This document shows, one piece after another, positions 51,160 to 59,763 of a DNA stretch of 64,000 nt (within the stretch, counting starts at the first letter, position 1; the number at the start of each line of letters is the position of its first letter). The notes under the pieces are model-generated. The model worked only from the letters and a program-made list of their open reading frames with translations. It did not search any database and was not told the origin of the DNA. A program made the translations under genes and the position numbers. The DNA is from Bin5 sp965218625 (GTDB lineage: Bacteria > Chloroflexota > Anaerolineae > Caldilineales > Caldilineaceae). The DNA is taken from positions 62,001-126,000 of the forward strand of contig CBDCLG010000009.1 in assembly GCA_965218625.1 (NCBI GenBank), in the 5' to 3' direction.

Positions 51160-53319
51160 CTAGGGTTCGGTATCGCCGGTACCGTGGAAGTAGGCGTTGA
51201 GCGTCTCCTGTGCTACAGGAATGGCGGTGGTGGACCCTTCACCTCCTGAGTAGACGAAGACGGTGACGGCGATTTCCGGGTTGTCATAGGGCGCGTAGGC
51301 GGTGTACCAGGCATGGAACGGCAGGTTTCCCTCGTGGTCCCTGTCTTTGCAGTCCTGGATTTCGGGATCGTAGGCGCAGTACTCTGCTGTTCCGGTCTTG
51401 CCGGCCACGACGACGCCTTCGACGCGGCTGTTGCCGGAGGTGCCTGCCGGTCCGTTGACGGCGTGCCACATCCCCCTTTGAACGAGGGCGAGCAGGCCCG
51501 GTTCCACGGGAAGCGGCTCCTGCAGGGCCGGTTCGTATTGCCAGTGGAGGTTGCCCTGGGTGTCGACCATTTCGCGCACAAACTGTGGCTTGACGACATA
51601 GCCGCCATTGGCGACGGCAGCGGTGCTGACAAGCACTTGCAGGGGCGTGCCCAGGACATCTCCCTGCCCAATCGCCATATTGTAGCTGTCGCCGGTGGTC
51701 CACCTTTCGGCTTTGGTCAATCTTTTCCACTGTTCATCGGGAACGATTGCTCTGACCTCGCCGGGCAGGTCGATCCCGGTCAGCTCGCCGAAGCCGTAGA
51801 GCCGCATCCACTTGGCGAGGCGTTCGCTGCCCAACCCGGTCATGAGGTTGGGGTAGCCGCCGCCAAGGTAGTAGAAGAAAATGTCATTGGAGAGGCCGAT
51901 CCCCTCCACGATGGTCATGGGGCCGTGCAGGATGTTTAATTTGTGGTTCCAGCTAACGAATTTCTGGGACTGTTCGGGGTCATTGGGGAAGAAGAAGTTG
52001 GGCAGATAGATAGGTCCGGTGTCGACGAGGACCGTGTAGGGGTCGACAACGCGCTCGGCCAGGGCCGCGGTGGCTGTGACGAGTTTGAAGGTGGAGCCGG
52101 GCGGGTAGAGACCGCCGATGGCGTAGTTGTAGAGGGGTCGGCGCGTGTCGTCCTCGACTTCGAGCGCTTTATACTCTGCGCCCAATCCTTCGGAGAAGAT
52201 GTTGTTGTCGTAGCTGGGCAGGCTGACCAGGCCCAGCATGGCGCCGTCGCGCGGGTCCATCGCCAAGGCGACACCGTGCGGTGCGCCCGTTCTTTCCAGT
52301 TGGCTTGCGAGCGCGTCGTACATCACCTTTTGCAGGTGGATGTCGAGGCTGAGGTGGAGGTTCAGGCCGGGCTCCGACTCCCTTTCGGTACCGACCGTGC
52401 GGCTTTCGCGGCCGAGGATGTCCACTTCAATGATTCTGCGTCCCGGCTGTCCTCTCAAGGCATCCTGGTAGGTGTATTCCAGTCCGTTCAAGCCAACGGA
52501 CTCGTTTGGGTTGTCGTAGCCATTGGCCTTATAGTCGTCGGCCGCCAGTTTGGGGATCGGTCCCAGAAAGCCGAGTACATGCCCTGCCAGTTCGCGGAAG
52601 GGATACTCTCTGACCGGCTTTTGCAGCACGTGGACGCCGGGCAGCTGGTAGGTCTGTTCGGCGAAGGGGAGGGCCTGCTTGCGGTCGACCAAGTCGAGAA
52701 TAGTGATAGGCTTGTAGGAGCTGCCCTGCGATCCGAGGGCAACGGCCCTTTCCAGCAGTGCCAGCAGCCCGGCGGCGGGGAGCGGTTCGGCGAGGTCGGG
52801 GATCAGGGTAGGCTCTTCGACCAGGATTTCGCGACCTTCGTCGTCGATCTGCAAAGTTTCCAGGTTGACTTCGCGGAAGGAGAGTGTGATTCCCGCGGTA
52901 CCGACGGTCGCAGTGAAGTCTTCGCGCCCCAGGTGCAGGAACATCACTTCGGCGATGCGAATGGCCATCTCTGGATCTGTATCGGCTCCCAGTGCGGCGA
53001 GGAGTCTTTCGAGGGCGATGCGCTGTTCGTGGATAGGTGTAACGAGGTCGTTTGGGGGCAGGTCTGCCGGGATGACTGTGATGACAAAGCTGGGGCGATT
53101 GCGGGCCAGGATCTCGCCGTTGCGGTCGTAAATGACGCCGCGCGGGGCATACAGGTCGATTACGCGCAAGCGGTTGACGGCGGCCTGTTCCTGATAGTTG
53201 GCGCCGCGCACGATTTGGAGGCCATAGAGTCGTACGCAGAATACGAGAAAAGTTGCCAGCAGGGTCAGACGTACGATTATGGAGGTTGAAGTTGCCGTGC
53301 GTGTTGCACGTTCATTCAT
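51160..53319 (-). CDS. mrdA: Penicillin-binding protein 2 (elongation transpeptidase)
   Basis: PBP2 cross-links peptidoglycan in the elongasome beside RodA. The 719-residue protein has one N-terminal membrane helix (SIIVRLTLLATFLVFCVRLYGLQIV) and a dimerisation domain starting RGVIYDRNGEILARNRPSF. The transpeptidase motifs are S-x-x-K in PPGSTFKLVTA, S-x-N-like SNDIFFYYLGG, and KTG in GKTGTAEYC. All three are intact. No strong binding site was visible at the ATG. It is preceded by mreD (89 nt). Confidence 0.96.
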   Translation of the reverse strand: MNERATRTATSTSIIVRLTLLATFLVFCVRLYGLQIVRGANYQEQAAVNRLRVIDLYAPRGVIYDRNGEILARNRPSFVITVIPADLPPNDLVTPIHEQRIALERLLAALGADTDPEMAIRIAEVMFLHLGREDFTATVGTAGITLSFREVNLETLQIDDEGREILVEEPTLIPDLAEPLPAAGLLALLERAVALGSQGSSYKPITILDLVDRKQALPFAEQTYQLPGVHVLQKPVREYPFRELAGHVLGFLGPIPKLAADDYKANGYDNPNESVGLNGLEYTYQDALRGQPGRRIIEVDILGRESRTVGTERESEPGLNLHLSLDIHLQKVMYDALASQLERTGAPHGVALAMDPRDGAMLGLVSLPSYDNNIFSEGLGAEYKALEVEDDTRRPLYNYAIGGLYPPGSTFKLVTATAALAERVVDPYTVLVDTGPIYLPNFFFPNDPEQSQKFVSWNHKLNILHGPMTIVEGIGLSNDIFFYYLGGGYPNLMTGLGSERLAKWMRLYGFGELTGIDLPGEVRAIVPDEQWKRLTKAERWTTGDSYNMAIGQGDVLGTPLQVLVSTAAVANGGYVVKPQFVREMVDTQGNLHWQYEPALQEPLPVEPGLLALVQRGMWHAVNGPAGTSGNSRVEGVVVAGKTGTAEYCAYDPEIQDCKDRDHEGNLPFHAWYTAYAPYDNPEIAVTVFVYSGGEGSTTAIPVAQETLNAYFHGTGDTEP

Positions 53320-53408
53320 GGCAGGTTATCAGGGGCTTCAAGGCTTTCAAGCGCTGAACGCGGCCTGTTCGCCAGGCGGCCAATGTCCACGGAGACGGTG
53401 TTCGCAGC

Positions 53409-53993
53409 TCAAGGGTAGTCTGCCTTTTCGGGCAGGCGATTCAGGAACGGCGTTGCCAGGAGCATTGCCGCGCCATTGTACAGGCAAACCGGGACGACGA
53501 TTTCGGTAACAAGCAGGTCGAGCTGGAAGCGGAATCCGACAATGCTGAGAATCGCCACGTAAACGAGCGAGAAGAGGAGCGTGCCGGAAAGCGCGGCGAT
53601 GGAAGGGACAAAGAGATGGCGGCGGAAGATTGCATTGTGGCCGATTCCGGTCAACAGAGCGGTGGTCATGAGCGCCAGGCTGGAAGCGCCAATGGCGCCG
53701 CCGCTGAGGATGTCCATCCACAGGCCGCCGGTGAACCCCCAAATGGCGGCGTCGTGTCGGCCTGCGAGGAGCGACTTGGCGATGACGAGCAGCAGAATCA
53801 GGTCGGGGTAGACGCCGTTTACGGCGAGTTTGGGCACGACGACAACCTGGAAGATTGCGGCCGCGCCCAAGGCCGGCACGAAAACCCAGGAGGCGCCCCA
53901 ATCGCGCGGCGAGAGTGATGGAGGGCTGGCAGAAGGAGACCGTCTCTCTGCGGTAGATTCTCGGGGCTGTCTCCTGGCTAACTCACTCCTCAC
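53409..53993 (-). CDS. mreD: Rod shape-determining protein MreD
   Basis: MreD is a small membrane protein of the elongasome. The GTG at 53993, with AGGGGA upstream and overlapping the end of mreC by 11 nt, gives 194 residues. Longer frames run inside mreC and were rejected. It starts with a Ser/Pro/Arg-rich cytoplasmic segment, then five helices, with the family landmark VYPDLILLLVIAKSLLAGRHDAAIWGFTGGLWMDILSGGAIGASSLALM. The long polar N-terminus (about 35 residues) is unusual for MreD. Confidence 0.88.
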   Translation of the reverse strand: MRSELARRQPRESTAERRSPSASPPSLSPRDWGASWVFVPALGAAAIFQVVVVPKLAVNGVYPDLILLLVIAKSLLAGRHDAAIWGFTGGLWMDILSGGAIGASSLALMTTALLTGIGHNAIFRRHLFVPSIAALSGTLLFSLVYVAILSIVGFRFQLDLLVTEIVVPVCLYNGAAMLLATPFLNRLPEKADYP

Positions 53994-54891
53994 TCGTGTC
54001 CCCTGAAGGTTCAACTGGCTGGGCGGGCAGCGTATCGAGAAAAGGCACGGCTTCGAAAGGGTCGAAGTTGGTGACGACCATGACGAACTCCAAGCGGCCA
54101 AAGTTGACGGTAGGACGTACGATCGCCTCCTGGAAGACGTCGACGTCCTTCTGGCGCACGTTTACCACTTGACCCACCGGAATTCCTTTGGGGAAGTTTC
54201 CTCCCATTCCTGAAGTGAGCACGACTTCACCGACACCCACTTCCGTTCCTTGTGGAATGAAACCCATGACAGGATCGGAGCCGGGCGCGCCGTTAACGAT
54301 GCCGGTCAGTCTGCTGGCCTGGAGGATTGTATTGACGGTGCTCGACGGGTCGGTGACGAGCAGCACTTTCGAGGTTGTGGCGGTTACCGTATAGATGCGT
54401 CCGACCAGTCCTTGTTCGTTGACGACCGGCATACCAACGTGGATGCCATGGCGTGAGCCGAGATCGATCATGGCAACGTTGAGGAAGTTGGTTGCGTTCT
54501 TGCCGATCACACGGGCGATGATCTGACCGCCGCGCAGCTCGAAGCTGGGCTTGGTTTCAGCGAAGGCCAGTAGTTCGCGCAGGCGCTGGTTCTCCCGCTC
54601 CACTTCCTTCAGGCGCAGGTTTTCGACGATGAGGCCCTGGGTGATCAGTTCAAGTTCGGTGACTCGCTGCTGGAGGTTGCGATAGTTGCGCAGATTTGTC
54701 AGCGAGTTGGAGAGCCGGTCGGTCAGGGAGGAAAGCCCTGATTGGCCTGGCGCGGTCACCAGGGTAACCAGGCCTTCGACGGTTCCGAGGCGGCCGGTCT
54801 GCTGCAGGACCAACAACAGGATAGCGGTCAGTGCGAGGATGATAAGCTTGAGGGCAAGGTTGCCTCCACTCCAGCCGCGTTGATCTCTCAT
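53983..54891 (-). CDS. mreC: Cell shape-determining protein MreC
   Basis: MreC links MreB to the wall synthesis enzymes. The 302-residue protein has an N-terminal membrane helix (LALKLIILALTAILLLVLQQ), a coiled coil (LRNYRNLQQRVTELELITQGLIVENLRLKEVERENQRLRELL), then the two beta domains. These include SRHGIHVGMPVVNEQGLVGRIYTVTATTSKVLLVTDPSSTVNTIL and GVGEVVLTSGMGGNFPKGIPVGQV. It lies 71 nt after mreB and overlaps mreD by 11 nt. Confidence 0.96.
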   Translation of the reverse strand: MRDQRGWSGGNLALKLIILALTAILLLVLQQTGRLGTVEGLVTLVTAPGQSGLSSLTDRLSNSLTNLRNYRNLQQRVTELELITQGLIVENLRLKEVERENQRLRELLAFAETKPSFELRGGQIIARVIGKNATNFLNVAMIDLGSRHGIHVGMPVVNEQGLVGRIYTVTATTSKVLLVTDPSSTVNTILQASRLTGIVNGAPGSDPVMGFIPQGTEVGVGEVVLTSGMGGNFPKGIPVGQVVNVRQKDVDVFQEAIVRPTVNFGRLEFVMVVTNFDPFEAVPFLDTLPAQPVEPSGDTSEE

Positions 54892-54962
54892 GGTTTTCAG
54901 TAATCAGTATTCGATGTATGCTGCGACGTTGCAACCAATGACCGAAAACGGGGGCCTGGGAC

Positions 54963-56033
54963 CTACCTGATCGTGGTTTTTCGTTGCATCGTCGTCAGAG
55001 TTTCGGCGTAGTGCTCCGGCTTTTCCAGGATCATGCCGGTCCCCAGCACGACGGAAGAGAGTGGATTGTCGGCCACATAGACGTGCATACGGTTTTCGTC
55101 CTGGATGCGCTGGGCCAGTCCCTGTAACAGGGCGCCACCGCCGGCCAGAACAATCCCGTGCTCCATCAGGTCGGCGACAAGCTCGGGGGGCGTTTCATCC
55201 AGGGTATCCTTGACGGCGTCGACGATGACGTCAACCGAGCCGGTCAGGGCTTCTCTGACTTCGACCGAGCTGACTTCAATTGCCTCGGGCAGGCCGGTAA
55301 TCAGGTTACGTCCGCGAATAATCATGGTCCGCTCCTGATCGAGGGGATAGGCGGAGCCGATTTCGATTTTGACGCGTTCGGCCATGCGTTCGCCGATCAG
55401 CAGGTTGTACTTTTGCCGGCTGTAAGTGATGATGTCATCGTTCATTTCATCGCCGGCCACGCGAATTGAGCGGGAGACGACGATGCCGCCCATCGAGATG
55501 ACGGCTACTTCGGTTGTGCCGCCGCCGATGTCGACGATCATCGAGCCGATTGATTCGGTAACGGGCAGGCCGGAGCCGATAGCGGCAGCCATCGGTTCTT
55601 CGACCAGGCCTGCTTCGCGGGCGCCTGCGCTGACGGTGGCATCGCGGACGGCTCGCTTTTCGACTTCGGTGGCGCCGGACGGGATGCCGATCACGACGCG
55701 CGGGCGGGCGGTACCGAAAGCCCGTTTGCCGTGAACCTTGCCGATGAAGGCGTGAATCATCTCCTCGGTCTCTTTGAAGTCGGAAATGACGCCGTCCTGA
55801 AGCGGGCGTTTGGCGACGATGTGGCTTGGCGTCCGACCCACCATCTCCTTGGCCTCCTGGCCGATTGCCTTGACCTTGTTGCCCCGTTTCGACGAGTTGT
55901 CAATTGCAACCACGGAGGGTTCGTCTATGATGACCCCCCGGCCCTTCACGTGGACCAGGGTATTTGCAGTGCCTAAGTCGATGCCAATATCGAGTGAAAA
56001 AAGCCCCAACAGCCAATCTAACGGGTTTGACAC
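54963..56033 (-). CDS. mreB: Rod shape-determining protein MreB
   Basis: MreB is a bacterial actin that directs wall synthesis along the cell. The GTG at 56033 with GGAG upstream gives 356 residues; the longer frame from 56171 adds unrelated sequence. Actin-fold motifs: phosphate 1 DIGIDLGTANTLVHVKGRGVI, phosphate 2 MIVDIGGGTTEVAVIS, and the adenosine site GIVLAGGGALLQGL. Also visible are KPLQDGVISDF and GIPSGATEVEKRAV. First gene of the mreBCD-mrdA-minCD-rodA run. The N-terminal NPLDWLLGLF could be an amphipathic membrane anchor. Confidence 0.96.
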   Translation of the reverse strand: MSNPLDWLLGLFSLDIGIDLGTANTLVHVKGRGVIIDEPSVVAIDNSSKRGNKVKAIGQEAKEMVGRTPSHIVAKRPLQDGVISDFKETEEMIHAFIGKVHGKRAFGTARPRVVIGIPSGATEVEKRAVRDATVSAGAREAGLVEEPMAAAIGSGLPVTESIGSMIVDIGGGTTEVAVISMGGIVVSRSIRVAGDEMNDDIITYSRQKYNLLIGERMAERVKIEIGSAYPLDQERTMIIRGRNLITGLPEAIEVSSVEVREALTGSVDVIVDAVKDTLDETPPELVADLMEHGIVLAGGGALLQGLAQRIQDENRMHVYVADNPLSSVVLGTGMILEKPEHYAETLTTMQRKTTIR

Positions 56034-56121
56034 TCTTGGGAGATCTCCATTCCAGTTTTCGATGGTTGAGCAACTATGAGCCGGACCTCGATACCCCGCG
56101 CGAGAGGCCGTTCGCCGACTC

Positions 56122-56127
56122 AGTATA
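56122..56127 (-). promoter_or_regulatory. Extended -10 promoter candidate for mreB operon
   Basis: TATACT on the minus strand (56127-56122) with TGG directly before it forms an extended -10. A clear -35 at 17 nt is lacking. The leader would be about 85 nt. The remainder of the 56034-56449 divergent gap shows no gene. Confidence 0.4.
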
Positions 56128-56449
56128 CCATAGCGGCAAACGACACAAAACAACGATGCCGTTCTGTCCATTCCGTTTTGATCGTTGATCTTGCTAAAGG
56201 GGCGGCCCGTCCGCTATGCTTACGGGTAGTTTTTTTGCCCGATTGCGATGATGTTGTGCGTCGGGTTGCGTTCCGTGGGCGGCGGTTCAGAATCAGGGCA
56301 GGCGCCGCGTGCGTTTCCGGGGCAATTTTCGCGCTCGCGCGCGTGCTGGACGGCTGCCCGCAATCGAATGTCTCATGTGCGGAAAAGGAATAGAGGAAAC
56401 AGGTCGCAGGCCTCCGGAGGGCCATGTGCAGGGGCAAGGAAGGCAGGGG

Positions 56450-58057
56450 ATGCAGGGTCGTTCGCGCCCTGGTGAAGAGTCGGATACGGCGATCGACAGG
56501 CGCTTGACAGAGCTGCTCCTGCGCGTGCGGGCGCGCGATGGAATCCTTTCGGGTCCTGCGCGGGAAGAGGCGGTCGGGGCTACGGTCGTCGTCGGAGTCA
56601 GCGGCGGCGCTGACAGTGTTGCACTTCTGCATTTGCTCGCTCTTCAGCGGGAGCGCTGGTCTATTGACGTGGTAGCGGCGCATCTTGATCACGGTCTGCG
56701 AGCGGATTCCGGGGACGATGCCACCTTTGTCGCGGAGATTTCGGACCGCTGGGCGGTGCCGCTGAAAGTATCGACTCTGCCGCGGGATGCGCTCGCCGGT
56801 TGCGGCAATCTGGAGGCGGCGGCCAGGCGGGCTCGTTATCGGTTTCTGGCCGAGGTCGCGGCCGGGTATCAGGTGGATGAAAGACTGGTGGAGGTCGCGG
56901 TGGCCCACACGGCCAATGATCAGGCTGAGACGGTGCTGATGAACCTGATTCGCGGCAGCGGCCTGGACGGCCTGGCAGGCATGCGACCGGCGCGCCCTTT
57001 GTTCGTGGATGACCTTCCTGTGCCGGGTGTGCGGCTTGTCCGTCCCCTGCTAGGGGCCTCGCGCGATGAAATCATGCAGTATCTTGTTCAGCACAGGATT
57101 CCATGGCGGGAAGATCCCAGTAACCAGGACCGGTCGCTGGTGCGCAACCTTTTGCGTCACGAGGTCCTGCCTCGACTGGAGGAGATCAACCCGCGGGTCG
57201 TTGCGTCTCTGTGCCGAACGGCCTCGCTGCTTGCGGCAGAGGCGGATCGTTCCGATTCGCAAGCCCGCAAGGCGATGCTGGCTGCCCGCAGGGGAGGGGA
57301 TTGCGCGCGGGCGCAAGAGGGGCCGTGGCCGGCGGCGGACAGCAGTCGGGCTGGGCCTTCGGGCAGTTCGGACCGCCAGGTGTTCGACCTGGCAGCATTT
57401 CGCGGTCTGAATGTGGCGGACCAGCGGGCGGCCCTGCGCACAGCCGGACTTTGCCTGGGGCTGACTTCTGCCCGCATCAGCTTCGACGCCATCGAACGGC
57501 TGCGCCAGACGCTGCTCGAGGAAGAGCGCGCCGGCGGACCGTACACATGGGTCGCTGGCGCGATGCTGACGCGCGCTGCCAGCTCCTTCAGCCTGCACCA
57601 CGCCGGCGCGCTGCCCTTTGTAGCCGATCATCCCTATCTCGATTGTGAGTGGCGCTCCCGCCAGCGGTATAGAAGGCTGGAGATTCCCGGCGAGATTGTG
57701 GTGACTGACTGGACGTTGCACTGCGAATTGCTTGAACGGGGCGACCTGCCGCGAGGCTGGTCTGCGCGGGTCTCGCCCTGGGAGGCCTACATCAGTGGGG
57801 ACCGAGTGCATCAACTGGTGCTGGCGGCGCCCCAGCCGGGCCAGCGATTTGCGCAGCTGGGTCTGGGCGGGCATGGCAAGAACCTGTCCGACTATCTGAC
57901 CGATCGTAAGGTGCCGCGCTGGCTTCGTTCGGGCTGGCCGCTTCTTCTGGATGGCGCGGAGGTCGTCTGGGTGGGGGGTCACCAGATTGCCGACAGGGTG
58001 CGAATCACCGAGAGCAGCCGGGACGTAGTCCACCTCTGCTGGCGGGAGTCCTCCTGA
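56450..58057 (+). CDS. tilS: tRNA(Ile)-lysidine synthetase
   Basis: TilS adds lysine to C34 of tRNA-Ile(CAU). The ATG at 56450 follows AAGGAAGG and gives 535 residues; earlier in-frame starts precede no homologous sequence. The PP-loop VVGVSGGADSVALLHLLAL is intact, followed by VVAAHLDHGLRADSGDDATFV, GNLEAAARRARYRFL and VAVAHTANDQAETVLMNLIRGSGLDGLAGM. A C-terminal TilS substrate-binding region lies near residues 430-530. The last base of its stop codon is the first base of the next start codon. Confidence 0.94.
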   Translation: MQGRSRPGEESDTAIDRRLTELLLRVRARDGILSGPAREEAVGATVVVGVSGGADSVALLHLLALQRERWSIDVVAAHLDHGLRADSGDDATFVAEISDRWAVPLKVSTLPRDALAGCGNLEAAARRARYRFLAEVAAGYQVDERLVEVAVAHTANDQAETVLMNLIRGSGLDGLAGMRPARPLFVDDLPVPGVRLVRPLLGASRDEIMQYLVQHRIPWREDPSNQDRSLVRNLLRHEVLPRLEEINPRVVASLCRTASLLAAEADRSDSQARKAMLAARRGGDCARAQEGPWPAADSSRAGPSGSSDRQVFDLAAFRGLNVADQRAALRTAGLCLGLTSARISFDAIERLRQTLLEEERAGGPYTWVAGAMLTRAASSFSLHHAGALPFVADHPYLDCEWRSRQRYRRLEIPGEIVVTDWTLHCELLERGDLPRGWSARVSPWEAYISGDRVHQLVLAAPQPGQRFAQLGLGGHGKNLSDYLTDRKVPRWLRSGWPLLLDGAEVVWVGGHQIADRVRITESSRDVVHLCWRESS

Positions 58058-58299
58058 TGAGCTTGCGGCCCATTGTCCTCTGGGCGAGCCGACAGCCTGC
58101 GACGAAGCTGCGTTTTTCCTGTCGAGATTCGGCGGCTGCGACAGGATTGCTGACCGACCCGCAGGGAACGGCTGCGTTTCGTTTTGAACGCGAGGCGCGG
58201 CGGCTCACTCTGCCTGACCGGACGATATATCTGGATGAATACGGCTGGGAAGTGGATGAACAGGGCAAGACCGTATTTCGGTCCCTGCGAGGCGGCTGA
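58057..58299 (+). CDS. Small hypothetical protein coupled to tilS
   Basis: The ATG overlaps the tilS TGA by one base, a typical translational coupling. The 80-residue product (MSLRPIVLWASRQPATKLRF to KTVFRSLRGG) has no membrane helix. It has two short beta-rich acidic segments (TIYLDEYGWEVDEQGKTVF). I do not recognise a family. It may be a real small gene or an accidental frame, but it is conserved in register with its neighbours. Confidence 0.5.
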   Translation: MSLRPIVLWASRQPATKLRFSCRDSAAATGLLTDPQGTAAFRFEREARRLTLPDRTIYLDEYGWEVDEQGKTVFRSLRGG

Positions 58300-58339
58300 G
58301 CGGATAGGCGCTGAACAGATTCGAAGCAGGTGAATTTCG

Positions 58340-59032
58340 TTGGAGTCTGAGAGAATTGGCGAGTGCGCTTCCCCGGATCAGCTATTAGAGTGCCTGCAGA
58401 AGAGGTTGGCAGGCCCGCTCCCCGGCCGCCCGGCACAGGCCCTGATGGCGCCGCTTCCGCGGCCCGGCTGGCATCCTGACGACAGGCCGGCGGAGCCCGC
58501 TCGCGAGAGCGGCGTTCTGGTCCTCCTGTACCCGCATAAGGGCAGTCTGCATCTTCCTCTTATTGTTCGTCCGAGATACGACGGGGCTCACAGCGGCCAG
58601 GTGGCGTTTGCGGGAGGCGGCAGGGAGGAAGGGGACGCGAATCTGACAGAGACAGCGCTTCGGGAAGCGCAGGAGGAGCTGGGTATCGCGCCGGGCGACG
58701 TGGAGGTGATCGGTGCGCTGACACAGCTCTATATTCGGCCCAGCAACTACGACGTCAGTCCCACAGTAGGTTGGGCTGCCAACCGGCCCGAGTTTCGGCC
58801 AAACAGGCGGGAGGTGGCCGAACTGATGGAAATTTCGCTTGAGGATTTGCTGAATCCGGCCTATTTTCGGCGCGAGCGCTGGCAGTTGCAGGACCGCTCG
58901 GCGTTGGTGCCCTTCTACGCGATTCGGGGTAAGACGATCTGGGGCGCTACCGCCATGATCCTCAGCGAGTTGCTGGCGGTCGTTCGGAACTGCCTGGCGG
59001 GAGGGGCAGAATTTGGGGCGCGTCGAGAGTGA
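58340..59032 (+). CDS. Nudix hydrolase, CoA pyrophosphatase type
   Basis: The 230-residue protein starts at TTG 58340. The Nudix box is complete: GGGREEGDANLTETALREAQEELGI (G-x5-E-x7-R-E-x-x-E-E-x-G). The following SHSGQVAFAGG-like segment (GAHSGQVAFAGG) is typical of the CoA pyrophosphatase NudL/YeaB group, which carries the UPF0035 signature. It thus likely cleaves CoA or acyl-CoA. It lies 40 nt after the small gene and a few bases from the next frame. Confidence 0.88.
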   Translation: MESERIGECASPDQLLECLQKRLAGPLPGRPAQALMAPLPRPGWHPDDRPAEPARESGVLVLLYPHKGSLHLPLIVRPRYDGAHSGQVAFAGGGREEGDANLTETALREAQEELGIAPGDVEVIGALTQLYIRPSNYDVSPTVGWAANRPEFRPNRREVAELMEISLEDLLNPAYFRRERWQLQDRSALVPFYAIRGKTIWGATAMILSELLAVVRNCLAGGAEFGARRE

Positions 59033-59142
59033 ATGATAGGATTCCAACCCATCCACAACAGAGCCGAGGCCCCGTCAGTTCAGGCAGTGGACGTGAGCCG
59101 TCTGTCAGCGCAAGCCGAACGCAATTCCAGGAGAAGCTGCAA

Positions 59143-59763
59143 ATGGTAGAGTGTGTATCGGAAGTTGCCGTTGAGTCAGATGACGAGCCGTCTCTCTTGG
59201 GGCAGGCCCTTTGGAGCCGTGATGTCGAGCGCGTGCTGGTTACTGCGGAGGCTATCCAGGGGCGCGTGCGAGCGTTGGGTCGGCGTATCGACGAGCATTA
59301 CGCGGACAAGGACCTTCTACTGATAGCGGTCTTGAAGGGCAGCGTTCTCTTTCTTGCCGATCTGATGCGGGCGATTTCGATTCCGCACGAAATCGACTTT
59401 CTGGCGACCAGCAGTTACGGCGCTTCAACCTCAAGCTCGGGCATTGTGCGGATAATGAAGGACCTGAATGAACCGATTGAAGGCCGACATGTTCTCCTGG
59501 TCGAGGATATCATCGACAGCGGGCATACGCTCGCCTATTTGACACAGCTCTTCGGCGCCCGCAATCCGGCCAGCCTGGAGGTTGTGACTTTATTGGACAA
59601 GCCGTCGCGTCGCGAGGTGGATATTGACGTGCTATGGACGGGTTTTTCGGTCCCCGACGAGTTTGTCATCGGATACGGCCTCGATTTCAATCAGAGGTAT
59701 CGCAATCTGCCCTATATCGGCGTGCTGAAGCCTGAAATATACCAATCAGCAGATGGGGCATGA
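59143..59763 (+). CDS. hpt: Hypoxanthine phosphoribosyltransferase
   Basis: This enzyme salvages hypoxanthine and guanine with PRPP. The ATG at 59143 follows CAGGAG and gives 206 residues. A GTG at 59029 would add a 38-residue unstructured leader overlapping the Nudix stop. The PRPP motif LLVEDIIDSGHTLAYL is present, as are the PPi loop in VLKGSVLFLADLMRAI and the base-binding FVIGYGLDFNQRYRNLPYIGVL end. In other bacteria hpt often follows tilS, as here. Confidence 0.95.
   Translation: MVECVSEVAVESDDEPSLLGQALWSRDVERVLVTAEAIQGRVRALGRRIDEHYADKDLLLIAVLKGSVLFLADLMRAISIPHEIDFLATSSYGASTSSSGIVRIMKDLNEPIEGRHVLLVEDIIDSGHTLAYLTQLFGARNPASLEVVTLLDKPSRREVDIDVLWTGFSVPDEFVIGYGLDFNQRYRNLPYIGVLKPEIYQSADGA

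Noticed and set aside
51943..53289. 448-codon plus-strand frame over mrdA
   Set aside because: PBP2 on the minus strand has all three transpeptidase motifs; the plus frame is a shadow.
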